The notes under the pieces are model-generated. The model ran no database searches and was not told where the DNA came from. It saw only the letters and a list, made by a program, of their open reading frames with translations. From an uncultured Bdellovibrionales bacterium (lineage in GTDB: Bacteria > Bdellovibrionota > FAC87 > UBA2466): a stretch of 33,395 nucleotides of DNA. Below are positions 8,374 through 18,139 of this stretch, one piece after another. The translations under genes were made by a program, and so were the position numbers. The first letter of the stretch is position 1. Every line of letters begins with the position of its first letter. Location of the stretch: positions 1 to 33,395 of the forward strand of contig CALCZU010000104.1 of NCBI GenBank assembly GCA_937903155.1. The letters run 5' to 3'.

Positions 8374-8392
8374 CCCCTAGCCTAGTGAGGGG
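8374..8392 (-). promoter_or_regulatory. Hairpin covering the amn ribosome binding site
   Basis: On the minus strand CCCCT (8392-8388) pairs with AGGGG (8378-8374) across a 9-nt loop. The AGGGG arm, three bases before the ATG, is the only Shine-Dalgarno candidate, so folding would hide it. The stem is only 5 bp. Confidence 0.35.
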
Positions 8393-8434
8393 ACGGACAA
8401 TGGTCTAGCAAATTCACTAATCAGAACGAACTCG

Positions 8435-11281
8435 TTAAAATGTACCGATATTAAATAAGAACTTTACGACTTTTCCGGGCGCTGTGAGACCCTCTGCCAT
8501 ATCAAAGACGACAGGTCCCACAGGAGTTTTGTATCTAAAGCCAATGCCTGCACCATCATAGCGAGGGTCCGTTTTCCACCCCTGTCCCGCTGTGACGGAA
8601 CATAACTGGCCCGAATCCACGAACACCGCGACACTGATATTCGGATAGATGGGAATCGAGAGTTCAAAGCGAGTATTATAGTAAGCCGCTTTTTGACTGA
8701 AATCCTGAGGTTGGAAGGTTCTTAAATTATATCCGCGAATTGAGCCCGGGCCTCCTAAAGCTAAATCGTAACCCAGACGAGCTCTCGGCAAAACCAAATC
8801 GTCGCCATATGCCGATGCGTATCCTCCGCCGACAAAAAACGTAAAACCAAAAGATCCCGGAAGTGGAATGTAAAAAGAATTCTTCACAGAGAGCATGTAA
8901 AAGTTGAATTGAGAAAGGATGTTCGAGTTGGCAACTTCCAAATCTATCGTATGGTAAGTGCCTTTCGTGGGATTATAGATGTCGTCTCTAAAATCGAAAA
9001 TAAACCCGGGTCCGGTCGATCCAATGTCTTCTTCAAAAGTAAGTGGAAGTGGAGCTGCCGTCGTTGGACGGGGTTTCAAAGTCACCGATTCGGTTCGAGT
9101 ATGCTCAAAACGATGCAGTCGATAAAGGACTGTCAAAAAGGAATTTACTTTCTTTTCGAGTTTTTCTTCGATCTTCGAACGTTTCTGCAGAGTCACTGAA
9201 AGATTGTCGACTTCTGCCGAAGACTGGTAAGCGTCGAATCCACCCGAAGAACTAAACACCACTGGCAAAGTAAAAGGATAGGGAACCCGGTAGCCTAAAA
9301 TTCCAGAGTATTCTAAAAAAGGGACAAGTTGGTCGCCACGGCTAAACGGAGTATCCACCTCCGTGCGTACTGAGGCCGTGTGATTTCTTCCTAAAATATT
9401 TTTGTAGGCTAAGCCCACAAATGTTCTTAGCTTAAACCACGGATCTTCGTACGCTCCTCCCAAACCGACTTCTCCGAAACCTCTCCTATTTTCTACAACC
9501 ACCACCCGGACGTCTCTGACATTGTCATTGTCCGGCGAGGTCGACGCCACGATTTCAACCCGAGAAAAGATTCCTAATGCGCTGATTTCGTCTTCTGAAG
9601 CGCGAAGTTTTTCGAGATCGAATTTGTCTCCCGATTTCAATTGGAGCTCTCTTTCGATTACATCCGTATCGGTGCGCGAATTTCCCTCAATCGTAATTTT
9701 ACCGACTCTAAACTCCATCCCTGATCGCACTACAAATCGAATCCGGGCACTCGTTTGATTCTGAGAAACTTCGATGATTTCAGAGTTCTTAAATCCACCG
9801 GTTACCGCGACGTCTACAAAACCCGCTCGCAAATATACGGATTGGATCTGAGCTTTCATCTCATCTAATTTTTCGAGGTTTAACGGATCTCCGACTTTTA
9901 AAGAAAATTTCTCTAAAATATTTTCGGTAAACTCCGACTTTGACCCCTCGAGCTCTATCGATTGAATAAAAGTGCGAGTCCCTGGTTCGACCTCAAAAAT
10001 GAGTTCGACTCCCTTTTTATCCACACTAAAGACGCTCCTCGGAGCGCTGAGGGTCGCCGAAAGATAACCTTCACGTCGCATTCTTTTTTGAAGTTTTTGC
10101 ACCAATTCCGGAAGACCCCCCTCCCAGTAAATCCGTCTCGCAAGAACTCCGGGAGCTTCTTCATACATCCAATTTCTTAGCAAGGATTGGCCTAAGCGCT
10201 CGCCTCCATTGAAATCGACTCGGTCGATCAAAACTTTCGCGCCTTCATCAATTCGAAAACGAACAATATTGAGTTTTTCACTCGAGATGACTTGGTTTTC
10301 GATTTTGACTTGGCAGAAATGGTATCCAATTTCTCGATATTTCGATTCGATTAAAGCAACAATTTTAGTAGGGGCATCGGCTTGTGAAAGCACCTCGGGG
10401 CTCAAAAGTTCTCTCAACACCACATCAGGATAGACTTGATTTCCTGCAAACTGAAATTGGTATTTTTCACCCTGTTTGATGAGGATGTTGATATCTATCG
10501 AAAGCTTGTCCTGACTCAAAGCCAAATTACTTTCATCGACTCTCGTCGTCGGATACTGATTGCTTCGAAAATAACGATTTAAACTTTCGACATTTTTATT
10601 GAGCTCTTCTTGGCTAAATACGTCCCCAGGTGCCAAAGTGATGTACTCGGCCAGCTCCTCTTCGAGCTCTTCACTGACGCCCTTGAAAGTGACTTTGCGA
10701 ATTCGGGTGGGCTGTTTTTTATCCACTGAAACTTCAATCTCGACTTCCTTGCCATCCGAAGACTCTGTCTTTTTCACATCGATATTTGAAAAATAATAGC
10801 CTCGCTGCTCGAGAAGTTTTTGAAGTTTTTCTCGAATTTGCCCTAAAAATTTTGAGCTTGCTGTTTTTCCTTCGCGAGTATCTACTTCACGTTTCAAAAC
10901 TTCTTCCGTCGCCGAATCCACGCCCTTAAACGTAACTTTTCGAATTTTTCTCAATCGATTTCCAGAGATCACAAGTTTTTTGCGGTTTCCTTTTCCTTCG
11001 ACATCAAGAAAAAGATTCTCGTACTTACCTTCCGCAAAGACTGTTTTTAGTTTCGAGTCCAACTGACCCAAATTGATTTTTTCGTTAGCACGAATGCCGA
11101 GCGACTCAAGTACTTCCTTTAATTCTTCGTTGGAAAGCGTGGATGATTCGATAGACGCCACAATAACGCCAGAGTCCTCAGAGGCCGTGAGAGGTCCTGG
11201 ATTTGAAAAAACCGCAAAAGCCAGGAGACAGAGAAATGTCTTCCTACTCAAACGTAAAGTTGTATCTAAAATCAATTCCAT
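8435..11281 (-). CDS. tamA: Omp85-family outer membrane assembly protein (TamA/BamA-like), about seven POTRA
   Basis: The protein is 948 residues from ATG11281, with a signal peptide (hydrophobic segment about 17-30) and POTRA-like modules starting near residues 38, 111, 192, 273, 348, 436 and 524. Examples are IRKVTFKGV twice, YQFQFAGNQ, IDRVDFNGG, IQSIELEGS and VGKITIEGN. A 16-strand Omp85 barrel follows from about residue 600. The barrel has the L6 motif GGPGSIRGY with its conserved Arg and ends in a terminal Phe (FLFNIGTF). TamA usually has three POTRA and BamA five, so this is a long version. The overlap with tamB (38 bp) is why I call it TamA, the partner of TamB in outer membrane protein/lipid assembly. 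A GTG at 11329 would be an alternative start; ATG gives the better signal peptide. Confidence 0.88.
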   Translation of the reverse strand: MELILDTTLRLSRKTFLCLLAFAVFSNPGPLTASEDSGVIVASIESSTLSNEELKEVLESLGIRANEKINLGQLDSKLKTVFAEGKYENLFLDVEGKGNRKKLVISGNRLRKIRKVTFKGVDSATEEVLKREVDTREGKTASSKFLGQIREKLQKLLEQRGYYFSNIDVKKTESSDGKEVEIEVSVDKKQPTRIRKVTFKGVSEELEEELAEYITLAPGDVFSQEELNKNVESLNRYFRSNQYPTTRVDESNLALSQDKLSIDINILIKQGEKYQFQFAGNQVYPDVVLRELLSPEVLSQADAPTKIVALIESKYREIGYHFCQVKIENQVISSEKLNIVRFRIDEGAKVLIDRVDFNGGERLGQSLLRNWMYEEAPGVLARRIYWEGGLPELVQKLQKRMRREGYLSATLSAPRSVFSVDKKGVELIFEVEPGTRTFIQSIELEGSKSEFTENILEKFSLKVGDPLNLEKLDEMKAQIQSVYLRAGFVDVAVTGGFKNSEIIEVSQNQTSARIRFVVRSGMEFRVGKITIEGNSRTDTDVIERELQLKSGDKFDLEKLRASEDEISALGIFSRVEIVASTSPDNDNVRDVRVVVVENRRGFGEVGLGGAYEDPWFKLRTFVGLAYKNILGRNHTASVRTEVDTPFSRGDQLVPFLEYSGILGYRVPYPFTLPVVFSSSGGFDAYQSSAEVDNLSVTLQKRSKIEEKLEKKVNSFLTVLYRLHRFEHTRTESVTLKPRPTTAAPLPLTFEEDIGSTGPGFIFDFRDDIYNPTKGTYHTIDLEVANSNILSQFNFYMLSVKNSFYIPLPGSFGFTFFVGGGYASAYGDDLVLPRARLGYDLALGGPGSIRGYNLRTFQPQDFSQKAAYYNTRFELSIPIYPNISVAVFVDSGQLCSVTAGQGWKTDPRYDGAGIGFRYKTPVGPVVFDMAEGLTAPGKVVKFLFNIGTF

Positions 11282-14200
11282 AAGATCTGACTGAGTTCGT
11301 CGTCGATTGTGCCCCTTTGTTTTTATCACTAGATGTCGCGTTCACACTAAAATTATCATCTAAAATATGTTCAATCTTGAAATCTGGAGAAGTTTTTCCC
11401 GTCCCGATGGGACTTGAAGCCGAGAGTTTTGTCCGTTTTCCTAAGTCCTTTTGAACTTGAACCGCGGGTCCGTTAGCAGCTGAGTCAGTCGTTAAAGGAT
11501 CAAAGCCAGTGGTGGTACCTGGGGTAATCGTTGCATTCTGCCCTCCTTGAACTTTTACGCCTAAGCCCAATTCATTTTTGAGTTTCGATTGAAAGGGCGT
11601 TTCTCCGACTAACGACGTGCCGAGATCCACAACACTGCCGCCTCCCTTTTCTCGATCCGTGACTCCCAAAACGAGAAGTGCAATCAAGTCCTGCTCCGAA
11701 AGGAAAGGGGTCGAAGTCAAACGAATCTTGTAATCCTCGGGAACTCCAAAGACTCTTAAGTTCACTTCATATTCCCGAGGGTTGGTGACTTGTTCTTTCA
11801 CGTACGCCCTTCCCGAAAAATTAAATCGCGGGTAAATTCGACTAGAGTCCTCAAACTTTACACTTCCATTCAAAATACCGAACTTTTGTTCTTTAAAAAG
11901 CATATCGCCTTTAACCGTCTCGAGCGATCCCACCATCGCGATTTTATTCGTATCCCCGAGCACCCGCAAACTTCCTTTAAATTCTGAATCCAAAACATTG
12001 GTAATGACAAATAGTTTTCCCGGAGCGTCCGCCGTAATATCAAATTTGAGTGCGGGCGTTTCCGGTAAAAGTTCGCTTCCCTCACCTGCGCTCAGTTGAG
12101 TGAGCTTACTTTCTAAGATTTGGATATTCCCACCCATTAAGTAAGGGGCTTCATTCCCCTTGATGTGGAGGTCGCCGCTCGCCTGAAGCGATAAGTATGG
12201 ACGTATTTTTAAACTGACCTCCGAGACTGAGACCTGAAGATTCGGTTTAAATCGCGTAAACCTGTCAATTCCCACCTCACCGTAAACCGCGACTTTTCCC
12301 GCGCCTAAAACCGCGTCAAATTTATCCACGTTAATCTTATCTTGGCTAATCGTCAGCTGAGCTTTCGCGGATCTGAATTCTGACTCGAGGCCGGTCAGCC
12401 TAAAAACTGCGTCGTCGATATTGACGTTTCCAAGAACTGAATACTTATCGGGATGTCCTGACATTCTAAAATTACAAGCGACTTTTCCAATTCCGTAGGC
12501 GAGTCCTGGAATGAAGGGCTGAATGAATTGGAGATCCATCTTCCCGTCCAAGTTGGCTGCGATTTTCTTGCCCTGTTCTAAAGAGAAGGATCCACTTAAT
12601 TGGCTATCTTCACCCCAAAGTTTGAAAGAGGAGACCTGCACGTTTCCTTTATTAATGGAAACCTCAATTGGCTTTTCATTGCGGAGGGGCGCTGTTCTCA
12701 AACCCAAAACAAGTTCATTAAAAATCCCCGAGCCATTTAATGTCGAAGTATTTTCAAAATTTCCATTCAGTGAAAAATCTCCCGAAGCGGTTATCGTTTC
12801 TAGAGGAGGAATATCTTTTCCTAGCCAAAGTGTTAAAAACGGGGACAAATCCATTTTTCGGAAGAAAAGAAGAAGTGAAGAATTCTCGGTTCCATCACTC
12901 TGGGGAGTCTTCGTCCAGCGAGCTCTTAATTTGTCGCCCGCCATGGTTGCTGCAAACTCAGTGCGCCCTTCTTTTGTATTTATCTTAATGGACGAATCCG
13001 GAATCGCAACTCCTCGAAAAGCCGTTCGACTCAATTTTAACTCGCCATTTCCTCGAGGCTTTGTGAGATCTCCTTCGACGACGATTTCGCCATTGACCTC
13101 ACCTGTAAGCGGAGCCGATCCAAAATACGTAAACTCTTCAAGCCGAAGTGCGTGACTCAAAAATTTCATCCAGGATTTTTTATTCTCGAATTTTCCTGTC
13201 ACTTCCAGTGCGCCTGATTTTTTTACAAAAATCCCTCGGCGAAAATCCACGTCATTTTCTCGGTAGTTAATTGAGTAAAAGCTCGATAACCAACTCTCTT
13301 GGTACCAATTGAAGTTTCGGGCGTTACCCGAAATTTTTACTTCAATTCCCTTATCATCGTGTCCGCCCTCGATCTGAATGCGACCGTTCGTTACTTCACC
13401 ACCGACCGGGTTGGGAAAAGGCAACTTGGATTTTTGAAAGGTTTTAAATGCTTGTTCAACGGAGACTCTAGGGATATTGACGTTAAATTTATAGTGGTTA
13501 TCTTTCGGGCGAAAATCTACAAATCCCTGTCCCGAAATGGGCTGAATTCCTTTTAAATACAAGTTTTCAAATGAAAGAAGCATGTCGTCGTAGTTCGCAC
13601 TTCCCGTGACATCGCCCAGTACCATTTCATTAATCTCACCCTGTTTGAGATCGAAGTTTCCTTCCACCGAAACGTCTTCTCCTTCAATCGTCACCGACGA
13701 AGTAAGAGATTCGACCTTCCCCGCAAAATCAACGCTCGCAATATGGCTCAGTTCCGTCAGACTGAGATCTTTTCCGGTCGAGTTAATTTTTGCTTTGCCC
13801 TTATACGGAAAAGTCCCTGTCGAATTTAGGACTCCATTCAAAGCTTTAATTTCCGAACTAAACTCAACTCGACTATCAGAGATATTAAAATGCGCCCCTA
13901 ATGCCGCCTGTTTAATATCTAAGATCGTATTGTCTCGGGTTAAAGGCTCATTCATGCGGTTATAAACTTTAAAACCTTTCAGCTGCGTACTGAGTTCGGC
14001 ATCAATCGAGAGAGGCTGAGCCAGATGACCCGTTAAAGAGACCTTCCCATCAATCTCCATTCTGAGCGGTGGATTTTTTACTTTTAAAGCTTCTACGAGC
14101 GAATTCAGTTTCAGCGATTTTAACTCAATCTGCCCTTCGATTGGAAACTGCGGAGACAACTCGACTGAGACATTATCCGATACTAAGCTTCCACTCCCCA

Positions 14201-15215
14201 TCGACGCATTAATGCGCGTGACGTTGAGTTTTTTCTCAGAGAGCGAAAAATCAAGACTGCCTTTGTCTAATGAAAATCCATCAACCGTGACCCCTGCATA
14301 CTGAATATCTCCTTTGCCCGAGTAGATTCCTTTGTTCGCATCCAAGCTTCCCGTCGAGCTGACAATTCCACCTAAGACAGGCAAATGCAGTTGCGAAATT
14401 TTACTTAAAAGCTGAATCGGCAATTTGATGGAATAATTCACATGCGATGAATCAATGTTATTACCTTTCAAAAAGGGGAGACTGGAAGCGCCTTTAATAT
14501 TGACCGCTAAATCTTTTCCTTCCAAAATAAGTCGATTCGCCCGAACGCTATTTTTCGAAATATCGACGTCCACATCGATTCGATTTAACTCTAAATGCAA
14601 TTTTTCGTACATGAGCTCAAAATGATTGCTATCAAGTTGAACCGTTTGCTGACCGCGATTATTTTGTTCTAAAAACGCCGAAAGGCTTCTCGAGTGCAAC
14701 TCGAATCCTGGATTTTTTGAGATCACATGCACCAGAGCATCCACGACGCCAAATTTTTTGATCTTCACATTGAGACTACCCGGTCGATTCAAAGAAGAGG
14801 CCTTCTTATCGGAGGCAAGCCGAGTAATCTTTTGATAGAGCACATCGGCTTGAGGCAAAAGAATTTTCGGGTGAAAAAGCGCCACCTCGTCAATCAGAAT
14901 TTCGCGGTAAATCAGAGCAAGAGGAGAAAACTCAATTCTGATTTTATCGATATTTAAAGGTTCTGCGAGCGTGACTTCCGCTTTCGCATTGGTATTTAAA
15001 GTGACACGATTTAAATAAAGTTTCGGCGAAAAAGTCGCAAACTCGAAACTCTCCATTTCAATATCAATTCCAAGATCTTTCAACGCGAGTTTCAACTCAA
15101 TTAATACTTTGTTTTGAACCGGTGAGCTTGCGAGTAAAAGATGCGTCACGGCGTAGAGAATCACAAAAACAAGTCCCGAATAAAAAAGGGCTTTTCTTAA
15201 GAATCTCTTAAGCAC
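11244..15215 (-). CDS. tamB: Translocation and assembly module protein TamB (DUF490/AsmA-like)
   Basis: This 1323-residue protein has one N-terminal membrane anchor (about 8-30, FYSGLVFVILYAVTHLLL). A very long repetitive beta-rich region of the AsmA/Vps13-like type follows, and the C-terminal TamB (DUF490) domain begins near residue 1000. Recognisable late blocks are LRVLGDTNKIAMVGSLETVK, FSGRAYVKEQ, PFLSEQDLIALLVLGVTD and, at the end, YGIDFRYNFTFE. TamB-class proteins span the periplasm and act with TamA, or as lipid conduits to the outer membrane. It starts at GTG15215, overlapping the upstream TPR gene by 8 bp, and its 3' end overlaps tamA by 38 bp. Length is near the E. coli value. Confidence 0.92.
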   Translation of the reverse strand: MLKRFLRKALFYSGLVFVILYAVTHLLLASSPVQNKVLIELKLALKDLGIDIEMESFEFATFSPKLYLNRVTLNTNAKAEVTLAEPLNIDKIRIEFSPLALIYREILIDEVALFHPKILLPQADVLYQKITRLASDKKASSLNRPGSLNVKIKKFGVVDALVHVISKNPGFELHSRSLSAFLEQNNRGQQTVQLDSNHFELMYEKLHLELNRIDVDVDISKNSVRANRLILEGKDLAVNIKGASSLPFLKGNNIDSSHVNYSIKLPIQLLSKISQLHLPVLGGIVSSTGSLDANKGIYSGKGDIQYAGVTVDGFSLDKGSLDFSLSEKKLNVTRINASMGSGSLVSDNVSVELSPQFPIEGQIELKSLKLNSLVEALKVKNPPLRMEIDGKVSLTGHLAQPLSIDAELSTQLKGFKVYNRMNEPLTRDNTILDIKQAALGAHFNISDSRVEFSSEIKALNGVLNSTGTFPYKGKAKINSTGKDLSLTELSHIASVDFAGKVESLTSSVTIEGEDVSVEGNFDLKQGEINEMVLGDVTGSANYDDMLLSFENLYLKGIQPISGQGFVDFRPKDNHYKFNVNIPRVSVEQAFKTFQKSKLPFPNPVGGEVTNGRIQIEGGHDDKGIEVKISGNARNFNWYQESWLSSFYSINYRENDVDFRRGIFVKKSGALEVTGKFENKKSWMKFLSHALRLEEFTYFGSAPLTGEVNGEIVVEGDLTKPRGNGELKLSRTAFRGVAIPDSSIKINTKEGRTEFAATMAGDKLRARWTKTPQSDGTENSSLLLFFRKMDLSPFLTLWLGKDIPPLETITASGDFSLNGNFENTSTLNGSGIFNELVLGLRTAPLRNEKPIEVSINKGNVQVSSFKLWGEDSQLSGSFSLEQGKKIAANLDGKMDLQFIQPFIPGLAYGIGKVACNFRMSGHPDKYSVLGNVNIDDAVFRLTGLESEFRSAKAQLTISQDKINVDKFDAVLGAGKVAVYGEVGIDRFTRFKPNLQVSVSEVSLKIRPYLSLQASGDLHIKGNEAPYLMGGNIQILESKLTQLSAGEGSELLPETPALKFDITADAPGKLFVITNVLDSEFKGSLRVLGDTNKIAMVGSLETVKGDMLFKEQKFGILNGSVKFEDSSRIYPRFNFSGRAYVKEQVTNPREYEVNLRVFGVPEDYKIRLTSTPFLSEQDLIALLVLGVTDREKGGGSVVDLGTSLVGETPFQSKLKNELGLGVKVQGGQNATITPGTTTGFDPLTTDSAANGPAVQVQKDLGKRTKLSASSPIGTGKTSPDFKIEHILDDNFSVNATSSDKNKGAQSTTNSVRSYGIDFRYNFTFE

Positions 15216-16377
15216 TCTTTATCCCCGTCCGTAGCCGTGAAGAAATATCCTGCCACAAAATTCGGACATCTCTAAAATCCGCATGCAATTCTTTAATTTG
15301 ATCCGCTTGTTCTAAAGCTTTCTTGTAATCTCCAAGTTCGACGTAAGTTTTTAAGAGTTTGTACAAAGCATCGAGGCGCACTTCTTTCTCTAAACTTGAA
15401 TTTCTTAAAATTGCGTTTAGAACGTCCATGCTTTCCAAAAACAAACCTTCACGCATTAAAGTTTCGGCCAAGAGACTTCGAGCTTTAAAATAAAGAGCGT
15501 CGCTTGATCCAATTTTTTTAAGCACCTCTCGTGATTCCGAGAAGAGGCCCATCTCGAGATAAGCTAAACAAAGGTCGAGTCTTCCCTGCGAGTCATTTCC
15601 TAATACGATATCCGCTTTGATTTTAAACTCGGCGACGAGTGATTTAATTTCGTCTTGGTCCGATTCGAGTTTTTCTCCTAAGAGTTCTTCCAAATTTCGA
15701 ATCATTGTATCTAATTCTTTACTCTGGCTGTCCTCAGTTTTCGAAAACGAAGGCTCTTTTTTCACTTTGGGATGGAGAAGAAGTTTTAAATCTTCTAACG
15801 TAATTTTGCTCTCTTCAAATCGCTTTAGATACGCGAGAGAGGCGGGATTGTCAGAAAGCTTAATCGCCGAAGACAAGAGCTGCAAAAGCACCCCATCGTG
15901 TGAATCAATCTTCAAAGCTTTTAGAATAATCTTAATCGCTTCATTGGGTGCTTTAAGATCCAACTCGGCGCGAGCAAGGCCCGCAAACGGAAGAATACTC
16001 GTTCTATCAAGCCTCAAGACTTTAATAAAATACTGCCTGCGGTATTTAGGATAAGACGCTAAATCTTTTTCAACGTAAGCAGAGAACTCATCCATTCGAT
16101 TCAGGTGAGCGACTTTATCGACCATCTCCGACATTGTGGCTTTGGCTTTATCGACTTCCCCACACTCATCTTCGAGAACAACTTTCGCAATTAAAATCCT
16201 GGGATCCTTTGAAAGTTTCAGAGCGCGTTCTAAAACTCCCTTCGCTTCAACCCCTTTTTTCTTCGAACATAAAAAAAGCGCAAGTTCCCCATAGCATTTC
16301 GCTGCCAGTTCTAAATCCCCATTTTTCCTGGCCTCTTGAGCCATTTTTAAAACGGACTTCGGGTCGAACTTGCCCAT
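15208..16377 (-). CDS. TPR-repeat protein upstream of tamB
   Basis: The 389-residue protein has no signal peptide and consists of helical TPR-like repeats. Clear units are LELAAKCYGELALFLCSKK, ALKLSKDPRILIAKVVLEDE, PFAGLARAELDLKAPNEAI, RLDLCLAYLEMGLFSESREV and ALYKLLKTYVELGDYKKAL. A charged linker lies near 205-245 (KVKKEPSFSKTEDSQSKELD). The ATG at 16377 has an excellent ribosome site, GAGGGAG with 5-nt spacing. Its stop overlaps the GTG of tamB, so the two are almost certainly co-translated. It is probably a cytoplasmic scaffold, but no specific function can be assigned. Confidence 0.8.
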   Translation of the reverse strand: MGKFDPKSVLKMAQEARKNGDLELAAKCYGELALFLCSKKKGVEAKGVLERALKLSKDPRILIAKVVLEDECGEVDKAKATMSEMVDKVAHLNRMDEFSAYVEKDLASYPKYRRQYFIKVLRLDRTSILPFAGLARAELDLKAPNEAIKIILKALKIDSHDGVLLQLLSSAIKLSDNPASLAYLKRFEESKITLEDLKLLLHPKVKKEPSFSKTEDSQSKELDTMIRNLEELLGEKLESDQDEIKSLVAEFKIKADIVLGNDSQGRLDLCLAYLEMGLFSESREVLKKIGSSDALYFKARSLLAETLMREGLFLESMDVLNAILRNSSLEKEVRLDALYKLLKTYVELGDYKKALEQADQIKELHADFRDVRILWQDISSRLRTGIKSA

Positions 16378-16417
16378 ACAAGCTCCCTCAAATTATTTGG
16401 AATGAAAAATGAAACTT

Positions 16418-16984
16418 CTAGTTTTTTATTTTTTCTACGTAATCGCCGCTACGTGTGTCAATCTTGAGGCGATCGCCATTGCTGATGTGATAAGGAACTT
16501 GAACACTGAGTCCTGTCGACACCGTGGCTGGTTTTCCGCCGCCGCCGCTGACAGTATCCCCTTTGATTCCGGGTTCTGTGTAAGTCACTACCAGTTCAAC
16601 AAAATTTGGAAGTTCAAGGGCAATCGGTCTGCCTTTGTAATACAAAACTTCGATCTCGAGATTTTCGATGAGATAGTATTTTCTATCGCCGACGGTTTCT
16701 TTTTCGAGCATCGTTTGTTCGTACGATTGCAGATCCATAAACTGATAACCGTTATTATCTGCGTACAAGTACTGCATTTGCTTTTTTTCAAGTTCAGGTT
16801 GCTCGAATCGGTCGCCTGATTTGAAAGTTTTATCAATCGTGTTGTTATTCAGTAAGTTTTTGATACGAGTTCGAACGAAGGCGTTTCCTTTTCCAGGTTT
16901 CACATGTTGAAACTCCACAATCACGTAGGGAATGTTGTCCATTTCGATGTGGACGCCTTTTTTGAAATCTGTTGTCGATATCAT
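16418..16984 (-). CDS. efp: Elongation factor P
   Basis: The 188-residue protein has the three-domain EF-P layout. These are the N-terminal KOW-like domain (about 1-62) with the loop HVKPGKGNAFVRTRI, the central OB domain (about 67-128; FEQPELEKKQMQYLYADNNG) and the C-terminal OB domain ending with the signature NGDRLKIDTRSGDYVEK. EF-P relieves ribosome stalling at polyproline stretches. Lys32 sits at the tip of the PGKG loop, the position that is beta-lysylated in the EpmA/EpmB pathway, but no modification gene is visible here. AAGGA precedes ATG16984 with good spacing. It lies between two TPR genes in the minus-strand block. Confidence 0.97.
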   Translation of the reverse strand: MISTTDFKKGVHIEMDNIPYVIVEFQHVKPGKGNAFVRTRIKNLLNNNTIDKTFKSGDRFEQPELEKKQMQYLYADNNGYQFMDLQSYEQTMLEKETVGDRKYYLIENLEIEVLYYKGRPIALELPNFVELVVTYTEPGIKGDTVSGGGGKPATVSTGLSVQVPYHISNGDRLKIDTRSGDYVEKIKN

Positions 16985-17055
16985 ATTCTTTTCCTTGCAA
17001 ACGTTGAATTCGAAGGCCCCGTTTTCCCAGAGTTTCCCTTAAAACTCAAGCGTTT

Positions 17056-18042
17056 TCACTGAGATCTCACGCGACTCAAAACCCCTTTGAGCATTTCAAT
17101 TTTTCGGTTTCTTTCCATCGAGGCGGAATCGACTCCCAACTTCGATTTGCAAGCCCGGATCTTATTTTCGAGCTCAGGATTTGCGACTCGCTGGGAAGAC
17201 ATCAACTTTTCAAAGATCCTCAAAGACTTTTCAAACTGACCCTGTGAAAAATACAAATCTCCCAAGGTTTCGGTAGTGATTTCTTTTTGGACCGGAGGTT
17301 CCGAAAAAAATACGGTCGAGAGATTTCCGACTTTAAACCCTTCGTTTTCTTCTTCATCGTCGGAAACACCTAAGATCGAATCAATTTGGTTTCTGACCGA
17401 CATATCAGGAGAGTTATCCTCCTCGAACTCAGGCAATTCAATCACAGGCGACGCGGCTTGCATGACGACCGGAATCTCAGGCAAAGTTTCAACCGGCTGA
17501 ACCACGGCTTCAGTTACCGGTTCCAAATAAGATTCCGCGTCTGGCGTGTAACGAGGCGAGTTTCCCTCGACAATCCCCTCTTCTACCGTCGATTGAAGCG
17601 CATGGACTTTTTCGTGAAGCGCGACATCTTGTGGAGAAAGAATTAAACACATTTTAAAGCAATGCAGGGCCGATCGCTTATCTCCGCGCGCTAAATGGAG
17701 CTCGCCCAAAAGTTTTTGCGAAAGAAGATTTTCTGGCGATTGCTGGATCACCGTTTCTAATTCTTTTTGAGCTTCATCAAACCACTGTTTGTCCATGTAG
17801 CATTTTGCAAGCGCCACTCTTCCGCCATGAAAGTCGGGATGGTTCTTCACACCTTCGCGGCAGATATCGACCGCTTCATCGAGTCTTCCTACGCGGCGGT
17901 AAGATTCAGCAAGCGGGGCAAAAACACGACTTGTGGGATCTTCTTGGAACCGACGCAAGTATTCTTTAAAGTGAGGCGGCTCGTTGCCGTACAATTTATC
18001 CAAGGCTTCGCGGATCCGATTTTGACGGGGACTTTTTTCCAT
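17056..18042 (-). CDS. TPR-repeat protein upstream of efp
   Basis: From ATG18042, preceded by AAAGGAGCGGGA, the product is 328 residues; a GTG-type start at 18090 would lack a ribosome site. Residues about 20-140 hold at least three TPRs (PTSRVFAPLAESYRRVGRLD, PDFHGGRVALAKCYMDKQWF, NLLSQKLLGELHLARGD). A disordered acidic, Pro/Val/Glu-rich linker follows (about 145-235, with VTEAVVQPVETLPEIPVV). One more TPR lies near the C-terminus (TLGDLYFSQGQFEKSLRIFE), then a basic helix. There is no signal peptide. In several predatory and delta-type bacteria such proteins accompany efp, but the function is unknown. Confidence 0.82.
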   Translation of the reverse strand: MEKSPRQNRIREALDKLYGNEPPHFKEYLRRFQEDPTSRVFAPLAESYRRVGRLDEAVDICREGVKNHPDFHGGRVALAKCYMDKQWFDEAQKELETVIQQSPENLLSQKLLGELHLARGDKRSALHCFKMCLILSPQDVALHEKVHALQSTVEEGIVEGNSPRYTPDAESYLEPVTEAVVQPVETLPEIPVVMQAASPVIELPEFEEDNSPDMSVRNQIDSILGVSDDEEENEGFKVGNLSTVFFSEPPVQKEITTETLGDLYFSQGQFEKSLRIFEKLMSSQRVANPELENKIRACKSKLGVDSASMERNRKIEMLKGVLSRVRSQ

Positions 18043-18139
18043 TCCCGCTCCTTTTATGCGCAATATTAAATTAGAGATAGTTGATCTCATCTATTTGACC
18101 CGTTTCTTAAGTAAAAATCAATGGATACCGCATCATTTC

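Noticed and set aside
12523..13155. Long open frame of 210 codons opposite tamB
   Set aside because: It is a shadow of the tamB coding frame, without a ribosome site or family features; the same applies to other antisense frames in tamA and tamB.
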